DNA from: Phaseolus vulgaris
Taxonomy: Eukaryota > Streptophyta > Magnoliopsida > Fabales > Fabaceae
DNA: 64,000 nt
Assembly (NCBI RefSeq): GCF_000499845.2
Contig: NC_023755.2
Location: 30,668,698-30,732,697, forward strand
Direction of reading: 5' to 3'
Positions 11,751 through 23,135 of the stretch are shown here, in pieces. A program made the translations under genes and the position numbers. The notes beneath the pieces were generated by a model that was not told where the DNA came from, ran no database searches, and saw only the letters and a list, made by a program, of their open reading frames with translations. Each line of letters begins with the position of its first letter. Position 1 is the first letter of the stretch.

Positions 11751-12891
11751 TGTTAGAATATATGGCCTTAAACGAGAGGGGGAGTGAATTGTTTAAGAAG
11801 AATTTTTGAAAACTTTTAAGCTTAGAATGAAAATACTTCAGAAGAACCTTGATTGAGAATTCAGTTTTTCCAAAACAAATAGCAAAAGCACAAAGCTGGA
11901 AAAACAATCGGTTGTTTTAACGAAACAATCGGTTGTTTATGCCAGTTCCAAAATATCAAACTGAATTAAAGAGATAGGGATAGAGAAATTGTACACAGTT
12001 GTTTATACTGGTTCACTCCAAACAAGAGCTACGTCCAGTCTTCTCAGAAAGCCTGAGGATATCCACTAAGCAATCACCACTTGATCACTTACACCACAAC
12101 CAAGAGAATGACCTTGAACACCTCAAGAAACACACTCTCCTCGGCCAACACTAAGATTGCTGATCTTGAACACCTCAAGAACACACAGCCAATCTCAGCA
12201 ACACACACAAACGAATTGTTCAGCAGTTTACACAGATTACACTTGTTACAGATGAATATCTGAAATCAATACAAGTAGAATCCCTATTCAGCACCTTGAT
12301 CAATCTCTCAACTCTTTTGCAATCTCAGAATACTTTTAAAAACTCTTCTTAGATCAAAACTTTGTTTCAAGATTCCTAATATATCAAAAACTGTTTTTCA
12401 AAATATATCTAAGAATATAGTTTGTTATCAAATCTTAACAAACTCTTAATTGCATTTAAAATAGATTGGTCAAAGCATTTAATGACTTGAGCGTATTCAG
12501 TTAAAGCATTTAAAGCTCAGTCAAAGAAAACAGTTTTTCTATTATGGTGTTAAAACAAACAATCAATTGTTTCCTCGAATCAATCGGTTGTTTTGTTACT
12601 TAACAAAAACACCATTCAAAAACAGTTTTCAAACTTTCTCAAAACACCTAAGTGTAAACAATCGGTTGTTTCGACAAAACAATCGGTTGTTTCAACTTAG
12701 TTTGAAAAACATTTTGCTTTGTTAAAATTGAGATGCTAATTGCTTTGAGATTTAATCTAAGTGTTGATTACAACATAGAACTACCCCAGAACAAGACTAA
12801 AACAGCACAACAGCATCAAGCACAGCAGAGGCTTCATCATCCTTCAAAGGATTTGGATTCTTCAAAACATTGAACACCACTTGGTTCAACA
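11751..12891 (-). repeat. 3' LTR of element E
   Basis: 1141 bp; on the plus strand it starts TGTTAGAATATATGG and ends TTGGTTCAACA. Contains several paired AACAATCGGTTGTTT motifs (for example near 11905-11935 and 12655-12695). Confidence 0.92.
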
Positions 12892-13202
12892 ATCTCCCCC
12901 TATTTGATGAAGACAAATCCCTGGTGCTTGTGTTGTACTGATTAAATCTAAAGCAGTTCCTGCAGATAAAGCATTCATACTATCCAAAGCTTCTTACAGC
13001 AGCAAGTTGGATTTCACTCATTAAGCATAATAAACAATCGGTTGTTTACACGAAACAATCGGTTGTTTCTATCAGCAGCAACAGAAAGCAATTTTAAATT
13101 CAGAGATTTAAACATTTTATGCATATAAGACATAGATAAACAAGAACCAATAATTCTCCCCCTATTTGTCTTCACAAATAGACTTTAACATGTATTAAAA
13201 AC
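12892..13202 (-). other. polypurine tract and 3' end of element E
   Basis: Plus-strand ATCTCCCCCTATTTGATGAAG adjoins the LTR; on the minus strand this is the AAATAGGGGGAGAT purine tract that primes plus-strand synthesis, typical of SIRE elements. A second CTCCCCCTATTTGTC copy lies near 13155-13175. Another pair of CAATCGGTTGTTT motifs lies at 13034-13068. No ORF. Confidence 0.75.
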
Positions 13203-14133
13203 TGTACCGACCAGGTAGTCGGGAGTGATGACGTGGCAGCAAGCGATAATATAGGCCTGTTGAGCGGGACACCTGGCTGACAGAAGGGAAGTACATCGGG
13301 AAGTCTGTGTAGTCGCCAAGTGATGGCTTGGCGTTCTCCAATCTCTAGTATGTGTAACTGGCGGTCACCAGGCTTACGTCATAGCCGCCGTATGTGAGTT
13401 ATGGGAGACCAGGTGGTTAGAGATCGCCGAAGGGGGACATCGCCGATAGATAAGGAAGGCTTGCTTAAAGGCTTTCAAGAGGTACAAGCACGGAGGATGA
13501 GGTTGTCAGACGATCATTGCCAGAGGTCGAGGCAAAGGAACAGTTTCCCAGAACATGCATGATGTGCAAGTAATGCAGATCGTGATAGCGGCAGGCGAGA
13601 CCACAGAGAAGGTGTGCATGGTGACACCCCGTGCTCGCCACTTAGAAGAGATCGCGCTCCAAGGCAGCTATGCACCGAGTTACTCCTTGCATGGGTAACT
13701 TAGTCGAACAGCCTGAAGAGTAGAAGTGACGCTCAAGTAGAGGACGCTCCAGATGGTGACACGTGTACAGCTGAATACGGGCCACGTGTCCAGAGGTGTA
13801 ACCGTCAGGAGAGAGAAAATGCACAAGTATATAAGGAATTATAACGAACTTCTGAGGTATGCGCGTTTAGAAAACTTCTTTACGCTTTTGAGTACGCTGA
13901 GAGAACATTTGCACGGTTCCTTGATTTTTAGCTTTCTCTCTTAGTATTTGGTGATTCCGCCACTGACTTGAGCGTCGGAGTGCGATCGGCCGTAGCGGCA
14001 CCACTCTGTCTTTTTCAGGTTCTTGGGGAGAATCGAGGTGTGAAGGACGGAAGCTAACGTGGTGCAAAGCTGATCGAGAGAAGATACCTTTGACGTGGCA
14101 AGACTCTTGCACTCGAGTCAACCGGAAGGATCA
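13203..14133 (+). repeat. 5' LTR of element F
   Basis: About 931 bp, TGTACCGACCAGGTAGTCGG to GGAAGGATCA, related to the A and C LTRs. Two CACGTG boxes at 13760-13765 and 13783-13788 and a TATATAAGG-like TATA box at about 13828-13836. Confidence 0.88.
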
Positions 14134-14135
14134 TC

Positions 14136-14153
14136 AGGCGCCCACCGTGGGGC
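14136..14153 (+). promoter_or_regulatory. primer binding site of element F (tRNA-Lys)
   Basis: AGGCGCCCACCGTGGGGC two bases after the LTR; same first-base change as in A. Confidence 0.8.
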
Positions 14154-14707
14154 CGTGTAAAGCGTGTTTCCCATCCACAACGTGAGTTCTTGAGGTTTCT
14201 GAGATTTTTGTGTGGTTGTGTGTTGGTGCAGCCATTTCCGGCGTTTTCCACCGGTCGTTTGAGTTTCCATTCGGTGTATCGGCGTTTTTTACAGTTCGTT
14301 CGAAGTTTTGATCGGTAGTTTGACGTTCTTCACCGTTTGTTTGAGCTTTTGTTCGGTGGATTGAGGTTTTTCACCGTTCGTTCGGAGTTTTGATCGGTAT
14401 ATTGAAGTTTTTCTCCGTTCGTTTGAGTTCTTGTTCGGTGACTTGAAGTTTTTCGCTGTTTGTACGAGTTTCAATCGGTAAATCAAAGACTTTACCGTTC
14501 GTTTGTGTTTCTGACCGGTGAATCGGGAGTTTTGGTGGAGAAGCAGTAGGTTCGTGCTGAGATCGCAAGTTTTTGTGGAGGTTTCTGCTGTTGTGATTGC
14601 GTTCTTGGAAGTTCTTTGGAATTTATGAGTTTTTGCCGATTGATTGCTGGATCGATCGTTTCGCTGGTGAAGGTTTTGTTCGCTGAAGCTTGATCTGTTG
14701 ATTTTTC
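14154..14707 (+). other. 5' untranslated leader of element F
   Basis: A 554-base leader made of degenerate repeats around GTTCGTTTGAG, TTTTGATCGGT and TTCACCG, longer than in A and C. No ORF. Confidence 0.6.
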
Positions 14708-16753
14708 ATGAGAAAGATGAGAAGCACACGTTCAAGTCCCGTTGTGCCAGCTGCTGCAGAAGGCGCCATGACCATGGCGCAGATGATGGAGATTATGCGT
14801 GCGTTGCAGGCAAATGTGGAAGCATCGCGCGTAGAGCAGGCGAAGATGCATGAAGACCTGGTCGCGTCTCAGGCCAGGAATGAAGAGCTCAGCAAAGTCA
14901 CTGAGGAGTTGTGCCAAGCTCTTCAGGAGCAGAGAGGACGCACAATTGTTGAAGAGGTTGCGCCGTCATCGCCACCGCGCGTTTTTCCAATGCCGTTTGC
15001 TCAGGCGATCACGGACACGCCGATCCCTGCGAGCGTGGTACCTGTGAAAGCTTCTTTCACCGGCGTGGAGGATCCTGAAGCACATCTCACCACGTTCCAC
15101 ACGCAGATGATGCTGTCAGGAGGCTCAGATGCTGTCTATTGCAAGATGTTTGTGAGCACGCTCCAGGGAACAGCGCTGGAATGGTTTGTTAGCCTGCCTA
15201 CAGGTCACATAACCAATTTCCAGCAGTTTTCGAAACTTTTCGTCGACCAGTACATTGTGAACAAGGCGCCACCTAGGGTGTCTTATGACTTGTTCGACGT
15301 AAGGCAGTACCAGGGAGAGTCCCTCAGGGACTATTTGAATCGCTTTGGAGCACAGATGGTCCGCTCACCTGCTAAAGACGAGGAGATGTTGGTATACGCC
15401 TTCAAAAAGGGCGTGCTGCTGGGACCTTTCTGTGAGGCGCTGATTAGGGCCCACCCCGCCACGTTTGCTGAAGTTAGGCGACTTGCGGTGGCCCACATCG
15501 CCGACGAGAGCGAGGTCGCCGAGAAGAGAGGGAGCGTGGCCCCTGCTAGGCCACGAGCCCAGACTAGAATCCAGCCGCAGAGGGTGCTGGAGACGATGGC
15601 GGCCAAAAAGGATCAGAGGACTCGCCATCCTTATGATCCAAGGAAAAACAAGGGAAGGGGCCCAGGGCGCCCCAGGGAGTTCAATCGCCCACCAAAGTAC
15701 AAGTTTGTCATGGGGTTGGCGGATCTGATCGCCATTCCCAACATAGCAGTCAGGCTTAAGGCGCCTGAGAAAGTGGGCGACAAGCTGTTAGGACCAAAAC
15801 CAAACGCCTGGTGTGAGTTCCACCAGAGTTTTGGTCACACCATTGATTCGTGTTTGGCCCTGGGATACCAGCTCGACGACCTGGTCAAGAGCGGTTTCTT
15901 GAATGATTACCTGCTGGACAAGAGGACGGGGGGTGCGTCGAGCTCTCAGCCGGCGAGTAGTGAGGGTCAGCAGCATGAGATGCCCACTCATGGCGAGATC
16001 CACACCATCGCTGGAGGTTTCTCGGGTGGTGGATGCAGTGCATCACAGAGGAAGAAATATGCAAGGTCTGTGATGACGGTGGACATGTTCGAGGATCACT
16101 CGCCAGATGTGGACATTACGTTCACAAAGGAGGATCTTAGGGACGTTGTGCCTCACGACAACGATCCCATAGTTATCTCGCTCGTCACGGCGGGAAGGAA
16201 AGTCCACCAGGTACTGGTGGACCAAGGAAGCTCAGCAGATGTAATGTTCTGGCCGACTTTCACGCAGTTGCAACTACCCCTTAACCAGCTAAGGCCCTAT
16301 GGAGGATGCTTATATGGGTTCGCTGGCGACCAGGTCGAGGTCAGGGGGTACATCGAGTTGAGAACTACGTTCACAAACGAGGCGGCCTCGAGGACGGAAA
16401 AAATCAAGTACCTCGTCGTAAATGCCCCCTCAGCATATAACATTCTGTTGGGGAGACCAACCCTCAACAGAATAGGAGTTGTGCCCTCAACCAGGCACAT
16501 GAAGGTTAAGTTGCCATCAATGGAGGGAGTGGTGATCACCATCAGATCTGACCAGAAGGAGGCGAAGAAGTGCTATGAAAATAGCCTCAAGAATAAAAGG
16601 TCAGTAAGCTACATCACCCCGACGCCGCCTCCCGGTGTGAAGCCCAGGCCAACAGAATGGCGAGTTGTTGATGCGGCGATGGAAGTGGCCACCGGAGGCC
16701 GAGGGAAAGAGCGTGGGACGGGAAGAAGAAGCGAGAAACCGCCAGGGCGGTGA
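14708..16753 (+). pseudogene. gag-protease of element F
   Basis: Starts MRKMRSTRSSPVVPAAAEG. Coiled coil about residues 20-80, Retrotrans_gag core about 115-240 (WFVSLPTGHITNFQQ, YLNRFGAQMV), basic RRP-rich linker, zinc-like WCEFHQSFGHTIDSC about 375, protease motif VLVDQGSSADVMFW about 500. About 650 codons are open; the frame then shifts within the variable linker near 16660-16745 (short deletion relative to C) and ends at 16753, while the downstream linker is read in another frame. Gag and protease up to that point look undamaged. Confidence 0.88.
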
Positions 16754-17041
16754 TCGCCAGGGAAACCAGACCCAAACCCGTCGAGGAGTGGCTCGAGAGG
16801 GAGATCGGGGGCAAGGTCTTCAAGCTGGGAAGATCTTTGGAGGGTGAGCTCCAAGACCAGATCGCCAAGGTGATAGAACGGCATCTGGATGCTTTTGCAT
16901 GGTCTGCTTCAGACATGCCGGGAATTGACCCCGACTTCTTGTGTCACCATTTGGCAATGGACACACAAGTCAGACCAGTGCGACAGAGAAGAAGGAAGTT
17001 TAATGAGGAGAGGAGACAGGCGATTAGGGATGAAACGCAGA
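16750..17041 (+). pseudogene. start of pol of element F, truncated
   Basis: Continues in another frame with IARETRPKPVEEWLEREIGG, ERHLDAFAWSASDMPG and RRRKFNEERRQAIRDETQK, then runs into repeats of GAAGAGTTT at the junction with element E. The RT catalytic part is missing. Confidence 0.85.
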
Positions 17042-17542
17042 AGAACTTGAAGAGTTTGAAGAGTTTGAAGAGTTTGATGAACTTACACTACATGAGTCAT
17101 CTTGCCTTCTGGCCATTAAGCAAAGATTGAGGCTTTTCTTGTTTTGCCTTTTCTTTCTTCTTGCTTGACTCTTTGTCATTGCTTCCTTTCGTTCATGAGC
17201 AGCTTTGAGTGTCTCCCACATTTCCTTAGCATATTTGCACTTTGATATTCTGAAAAATTCATTAGTTTCTAGTGCAGAAGCTATAATATTTTGGGCAGAC
17301 TTATCAAGCTGAGCCATCTTACATTCATCATCTGTCCATTTGGACAAAGGTTTTGTAAAGAAAGCATTTTCCTTTTTGAACTTTGGAATGTAAGGACCAT
17401 TCTCAATTGAGTCCCAAATTATTTGATCAATACATTCAATAAATATTTTCATTCTTGCTTCCCAAAACTTGTAATTCAATCCACAGAATAAAGGTGGTTT
17501 GTAGATTGAAGCACCCTCCTCAAAAGATAGTTTTCCAGCCAT
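17042..17542 (-). pseudogene. gag fragment of element E (Copia, SIRE type)
   Basis: Starts MAGKLSFEEGASIYKPPLFC at 17542. Residues 15-100 match Copia gag (FWEARMKIFIECIDQ, WDSIENGPYIP, AQNIIASALETNEFF, CKYAKEMWETLKAAHE). After about residue 118 it jumps to a basic and then Ser/Asn-repeat tail (SSNSSNSSN), showing an internal deletion. It ends at the junction with element F at about 17041. Non-functional. Confidence 0.85.
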
Positions 17543-17587
17543 AGAAAAAAGATTTTTGGATCAACTTGAATAACTTTCAAGAACCAA

Positions 17588-17602
17588 GCTCTTGATGCCA
17601 AT
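17588..17602 (-). promoter_or_regulatory. primer binding site of element E
   Basis: Minus-strand ATTGGCATCAAGAGC directly next to the LTR end, resembling the TGGTATCAGAGC site for initiator tRNA-Met but with changes. Confidence 0.6.
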
Positions 17603-18742
17603 TGTTAGAATATATGGCCTTAAACGAGAGGAGGGGTGAATTGTTTAAGAAGAATTTTTGAAAACTTTTAAGCTTAGAATGAAAATACTTCAGAAGAACC
17701 TTGATTGAGAATTCAATTTTTCCAAAACAAATAGAAAAATCACAAAGCTGGAAAAACAATCGGTTTTTTAACGAAACAATCGGTTGTTTATACCAGTTCC
17801 AAAATATCAAACTGAATTAAAGAGATAGCGATAGAGAAATTGTACACAGTTGTTTATACTGGTTCACTCCAAACAAGAGCTACGTCCAGTCTTCTCAGAA
17901 ACCCTGAGGATATCCACTAAGCAATCACCACTTGATCACTTACACCACAACCAAGAGAATGACCTTGAACACCTCAAGAAACACACTCTCCTTGGCCAAC
18001 ACTAAGATTGCTGATCTTGAACACCTCAAGAACACACATCCAATCTCAGCAACACACACAAACGAATTGTTCAGTAGTTTACACAGATTACACTTGTTAC
18101 AGATGAATATCTGAAATCAATACAAGTAGAATCCCTATTCAGCACCTTGATCAATCTCTCAACTCTTTTGCACTCTCAGAATACTTTTAAAAACTATTCT
18201 TAGATCAAAACTTTGTTTCAAGATTCTTAATATATCAAAAACTGTTTTTCAAAATATATCTAAGAATATAGTTTGTTATCAAATCTTAACAAACTCTTAA
18301 TTGCATTTAAAATAGATTGGTCAAAGCATTTAATGACTGGAGCGTATTCAGTTAAAGCATTTAAAGCTCAGTCAAAGAAAACAGTTTTTCTGTTATGGTT
18401 TTAAAACAAACAATCGATTGTTTCCTCGAATCAATCGGTTGTTTTGTTACTTAACAAAAACACCATTCAAAAACAGTTTTCAAACTTTCTCAAAACACCT
18501 AAGTGTAAACAATCGGTTGTTTCGACAAAACAATCGGTTGTTTCAACTTAGTTTGAAAAACATTTTGCTTTGTTAAAATTGAGATGCTAATTGCTTTGAG
18601 ATTTAATCTACGTGTTGATTACAACATAGAACTAGCCCAGAACAAGACTAAAACAGCACAGCAGCATCAAGCACAACAGAGGCTTCATCATCCTTCAAAG
18701 GATTTGGATTCTTCAAAACATTGAACACCACTTGGTTCAACA
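17603..18742 (-). repeat. 5' LTR of element E
   Basis: 1140 bp, about 98% identical by eye to the left copy, with the same paired CGGTTG motifs near 17755-17790 and 18505-18545. Confidence 0.92.
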
Positions 18743-19755
18743 CTCCTCACATACACGGGTCCAGACAAACCTGTTGTTCCTTCTCAAGCACTGGAAATAA
18801 GGGTGACCCTTGTCCCCCCCCCCCTTGCCGACACAAACCTGGACAGAGCGGCCATGTGTCCCGTCAACTGTTGCACTTCTTTCACCGAGATCGGGCTTCT
18901 CATATTTATTATGGCAGCACACTTCTCGGGGTTCGCCTCGATCCCTCGTTCAGTGAGCAAGTAACCTAGGAATATCCCTGCCTCTACTCTAAACACGCAC
19001 TTCTCCGGGTTTAATTTTAACATGTACTTTGCTATTGTAGTGAATAACTCCTCCAAGTCGGTTTCATGTAGTTCCTTTTGGTGTGTGGTGACCACCATAT
19101 CATCCACATACGCTTGGACCTTCCGTCCTAATATGGGTGTCAGCACCCTGTCCATTAGTCGTTGGTAGGTGGCACCTGCGTTCTTCAGCCCAAAAGGCAT
19201 GGCTCTATAGCAATAACAAGATGATTCGGTCATAAATGCGGTCTTACACTCGTCCTTGGGATGCATCATGATCTGGTTGTAGCTAGAGAAGGCATCCGAG
19301 AAGCTGAGCAACCTGCACCCCGAAGAACTGTCTATCAAGGCATCGATACTGGGCAGCGGGTAAGAATCCTTTGGGCAGGCTTTGTTGAGATCCGTGAAGT
19401 CGACACACATTCTCCACTTCCCATTTGCTTTCTTCTCTAGCACCACGTTGGCCAGCCATTCAGGGTACTGGATTTCCCTGATGTGGCTAGCCTTCAACAA
19501 TTTATCTATCTCTTCCCGAATGACCTGTCGCTTCTCTTAGTTAAATTTTCGTCTTCTTTGGCGGACAGGCTGGACACTGGGGTCCATAGTGAGGTGATGA
19601 CACAGAAAATCAAGGTCAATGTCAGGCATGTCAGCGGCGGACCACGCGAAGGCGTCGAGGTGTCTCGCTATGACCTTGGAGATTTGGTCCCGCAACTCTT
19701 TGTTAAGAGATTGCCCAAGTTTAAACATCTTCCCCCCGATCTCCCTCTCTACCAA
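18743..19755 (-). pseudogene. N-terminal part of reverse transcriptase, element B
   Basis: Begins with VEREIGGKMFKLG at 19755, a TAA near 19538, then VDFTDLNKACPKDSYPLP, DAFSSYNQI, MPFGLKNAGATYQRL and QAYVDDMVV, continuing to the insertion point of E at 18743. The rest of the domain resumes at 11750. The nested Copia element therefore separates the RT from its RNase H. Confidence 0.88.
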
Positions 19756-19797
19756 ACCTCCAGCAGGCTCGAGTCGACTTTCCCGGATGATCTCTTC

Positions 19798-20427
19798 TCA
19801 GGTCACTCCATCTTCCCTTGGTGGTCTGGACGTAACGGAGAATATTCCTCCTTTTGTTTTTAGGTTGTTTTTGTAACACCTCTTAGCTTCTTCCTGATCG
19901 AACGCGATGATGATTACTGCCCCCTCAAGGGAGGGCAATTTCACTTTCATGTGTCTTGTGGAGGGAACTGCCCTCAACCTGTTTAAAGCTGGCCTTCCCA
20001 ATAGTATGTTGTAAGCCGAGGGTGCATCGAATACCAGGTACCTGATATTAGTTGTGCGTGAAGATAGGTTGTCTATGAATGTGGTACTTAGTTCGATGTA
20101 CCCATGGACTTCTACCTCGTTCCTTGCGAAGCCATACAAACATCTGGCGTAGGGTTTCAACTGGTTCGTGGGCAACTGTAGACGGTTGAAGGTTTTTAAG
20201 AACATAACATCAACCGAACATCCTTGATCTATGAGGACATGGCGTAACCTCCTCCCGGCGACGATTAGAGAAATTACCACCGGGTCGTTATCGTGTGGTA
20301 CAACATCTTGGAGGTCGGCTTGCGTGAAGATGAGGTCGATGTCGGGAGCGAGATCTGTCTGTTGTGCCTCTACTGTCGCCTGGGAGGCACGTTCCTCTCT
20401 TGGGAGACCTCTTGAGATAGTGTTCAC
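19798..20427 (-). pseudogene. aspartic protease region of element B
   Basis: A 209-codon fragment with VLIDQGCSVDVMF as the active-site region (DQGSS in relatives), then YGFARNEVEVHGYIEL, AYNILLGRPALNRL and STRHMKVKLPS, all matching the protease part of A, C and G. It ends in a stop at 19798, before the LEREIGGK linker. Confidence 0.85.
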
Positions 20428-20463
20428 CTCTCCATGAATAGGTACCTCGTGCCCCTGATCTGC

Positions 20464-21640
20464 TCACGTAGCCACCACTGTGTGATCGTCCGTTTCTTCT
20501 TGCAGGTAGTCTTTCAAGAATCCACTCTTTACTAACTCGTCTAGTTGATGTGCCAAGGCCAGACAGTTTCGTATATAGTGGCCATTCGCCTGATGAAATT
20601 CACACCAAGCGTTCTTGTTGGGCCCTATCTTTCTATCAGTCTTTGATGGTACCTTCAATCTTGCCGCTATGTTGGGGATGGCGATCAACTCCTTGAGCTC
20701 CACCCGGAAGTTATGCTTTGGGGGAGGATTTCGTCTCGTGGTGCCCCCTCGGGGTCCATTTGTAGGGTTTCTCTGCCCCCTTCTTCTCTGCTGTTGCTTC
20801 GTGGACGCTCATAGGCTGGGGTCGGGTGGTTGCCCGTGCTCAGACAGGGGCCACGAGGCCTTGCTTTTGTGTTACGCGATCATCTGTGGCAATGTGTGCT
20901 AACGCTCGGTGTCGAATCTCTGTGAACGTCCTCGGGTAGACCCTTAGCAATGATTCGCTAAAGGGCCCAGCTAGCATTTCCTTGACAAAGGCATGGACTA
21001 TGATGGCCTCATTAGTGGGCTTCAAGCGGACCACTTGAATCGCAAATCTGTTCAGGTAATCCTTCATGGATTCCCCTTGGTACTGCTTGACATCAAAGAT
21101 GTCGTAGGAGAGCCGGGTGGGAGCCTTGTTGACAAGGTACTATTCCATGAACAGTGTGGCAAATTGATCAAACCTAGTAATGTGGCCGTCGGGGAGGCTG
21201 ATGAACCATTCTAGCGCTGCGCCTTACAGGGTACTCATCAACATCTTATAGTAGACGACATCAGATCCTCCGGTGAGCATCATCTTGGTGTGGAATGCTG
21301 TAAGGTGGGCCTCTAGGTCTTCTACTCCTATGAAGGAGACCTTCGGACCTAGAGACGTTGTTGGTAACACAACATCCTTGATTGCTCGCGAGAACGGCAT
21401 AGGACGTGCCCTAAGTGGCACTGGTGGTGCACGCTCGTCCGTCGCGCGTTCCCCTACATGTTGTAAGCCACTTCGTAATTCCTCATTGGCTTTGTGTAAT
21501 TCTGCATTGTCCGCTCGGGAAGCCGCTACTTCTGCTTGGAGAGCACGCAGCATATCCAGGACCTGCTGTGTGGTCACATTATCCCCTTCAGGGGGTGCCC
21601 TCCCCTCAGATCTACCTGCCACTCGTCTCGTGCTCCTCAT
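20464..21640 (-). pseudogene. gag of element B
   Basis: Starts MRSTRRVAGRSEG at 21640, with an N-terminal coiled coil (ADNAELHKANEELRSG) and capsid pieces FIGVEDLEAHLTAFHTKMML, YQGESMKDYLNRFAIQVV and FTEIRHRALAHIA. The zinc-like WCEFHQANGHYIRNC is near 20590. In-frame stops occur (for example after MLMSTL at 21224) and the frame shifts near 20840, so it is dead. The parts line up with gag of A, C and G. Confidence 0.82.
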
Positions 21641-21692
21641 TTTGTTGGTTTAGACTTCTTACGTAATTGTGAGTGGGACCTTGTTTTAACGG

Positions 21693-21710
21693 GCCCCACG
21701 GTGGGCGCCA
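21693..21710 (-). promoter_or_regulatory. primer binding site of element B (tRNA-Lys)
   Basis: Minus-strand TGGCGCCCACCGTGGGGC, two bases from the LTR end; a full 18-base complement of plant tRNA-Lys as I recall it. Confidence 0.85.
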
Positions 21711-21712
21711 AA

Positions 21713-22575
21713 TGTTCTGTCTGGTTGACTCGCCTCGTTGGTCGTCTTCAACGGTTGCTTTGGCCCTTCTATCCTTGCCTGAGAACTGTGCCTTCTCCGT
21801 CAAGAAACTTCTGACCTGCAAAGACAAATGGGCGCCCTAGTGGCCGTTTGCACTCCAACGCTCAAGTCAGTATTAGGGAAAAGAACATCAAGTGTATAAA
21901 ATAGTTTTAGTCTCAAAATCTGCGTACCTCACTAGGGTTCTTAACACCCTTTTTATAGGTTGAAACTAGGTTTTACCTTTGTTCTGTTACCATTGTCTAA
22001 GGTTCCTTGGGAAGTGTCTCTGTGCCGCTATTGCGTAATCTTCTCGTATCTGGCACATGAACTTCCTTTAACTGGAGTGCAACGAATATTCAGAGTGGCC
22101 GCCTAGGTCCCAACTTGGTGCACATCCAACGCCATCTGTTTTGCGGGTGCCCTAAGTACCCACGTGCCATGCATGCAACTTCCCTGGAAACCCTAATTCT
22201 ATTGGACTCTTGCACCCCCTAAGGTTATCCATGATGTTGTGCCTTCATGCGTCATGCACCCCACATGCATGGGTCTCTCGTGCCTTAGGCTTTCCATTCA
22301 TCTTTTGTCTTTAACTATTATCTTAACGAAATTCTAGGGCCCACCTTACGGGCTTTCACTTCATCTTGATGGCTGATGTCCGATCTTCTCCCTCTACTGG
22401 CGAGGTCCGATATCGATCTCCGACATCAGGGTTAGGGTAGCAATCTCAAAGTCTAATTGACCCCCTGGTTGGTGTGTCTGGGGCCCACCTTAAGTGACCC
22501 CCTTTCATTACCATACATCGGTGCGCGATGTTTGAGGTCAGTCTGTGAGTTGATGACCGAGGACTGGTCTGGACA
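21713..22575 (-). repeat. 5' LTR of element B
   Basis: About 863 bp, minus-strand TGTCCAGACCAG to CAGAACA. Followed at 22576-22580 by CTAAC, the likely right copy of its target duplication, whose partner is out of the window. It is a different LTR family from A/C/F. Confidence 0.75.
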
Positions 22576-22583
22576 CTAACCGA

Positions 22584-23135
22584 TTGACACTTTCAATCAA
22601 CCGATTGAAAGGTTTAAATAACTGGTTGGAAAATAAAGTTAAGTCTATAGAGGAAGAACTGAGAAAACCAAAAGAAGATTTTGAAAACCTTGATTTATTT
22701 TACAAAAACTCTTCTTGCAGATGTGAATCAAAAGTTTGTGAAAATTGTGAGAATCTTGAAAGAAAGATTCACTATCTTTTGAATACCTTGAATATTCTTA
22801 CAACTGGGAAATCCAATTTTGAAGATGTACTTGCATCTCAAAAATGTGTTTTTGGAAAAGTTGGTTTAGGGTTCTATCATCATAATAAAGGAAATAAGAT
22901 TTCAAAACCTTTTACATCTATACCAGAAAAACAATCGGTTAAAAAATCGATTCAATCGGTTGTTAGATGCTTCTATTTCATGAAGAAAGGCCATTCTGTT
23001 AGGTACTGCAGGTTTCGTAAATCTCTTGTGCCGAAAGGCATCTTTAAATGGATCCCCAGATGTTTTAATAGTTCTGAAGACAATTCTAACACAAAAGGTC
23101 CTAAATTTTTTAAGGGATCAAACCTTGTGATTTGA
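22584..23135 (+). pseudogene. C-terminal gag of element D
   Basis: Coiled-coil segment (LENKVKSIEEELRKPKEDFE), then CENCENLERKIHYLLNTL, the GLGFYHHNKGNK block and a damaged zinc knuckle CFYFMKKGHSVRYC in which the second Cys of CX2CX4HX4C is Phe, followed by RKSLVPKGIFKWIPRC and TKGPKFFKGSNLV. This is the SIRE/Maximus gag tail. The upstream part is interrupted by element B. Without the second Cys the knuckle would not bind zinc normally. Confidence 0.8.

Larger units (their letters stand above)
13203..17041 (+). mobile_element. truncated Tat element F inside element E
   Basis: Plus-strand 5' LTR, tRNA-Lys primer site, gag-protease and the first codons of the RT region, ending abruptly after RRQAIRDETQK. 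There is no RT core, integrase or 3' LTR. The truncation coincides with loss of most of element E, so one deletion probably removed the 3' part of F and the middle of E together. Confidence 0.88.
11751..18742 (-). mobile_element. SIRE-like Ty1/Copia element E, gutted, inside element B
   Basis: Two long LTRs (11751-12891 and 17603-18742) flanked by a perfect CTCCT duplication (11746-11750 and 18743-18747). Element orientation is minus: a purine tract next to the left LTR and a gag start next to the right LTR. Only the gag N-terminal half remains; protease, integrase, RT and RNase H are absent, and a truncated Tat element (13203-17041) occupies the space. By-eye LTR differences are about 24 in 1140. 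Confidence 0.92.
6761..22575 (-). mobile_element. Tat-lineage Ty3/Gypsy element B, with nested insertions
   Basis: A minus-strand element whose 5' LTR is at 21713-22575. Gag, protease, RT (right of E), end of RT, RNases H and integrase (left of E), a repeat-rich 3' region and an antisense coiled-coil ORF follow in order. It is interrupted by a solo LTR (8403-9424) and element E (11751-18742); joining across these gives about 7.8 kb in the window. Its 3' LTR must lie beyond element A, left of the window. Its right end sits inside D's gag. Many stops in all domains make it older than the elements inside it. Confidence 0.88.
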
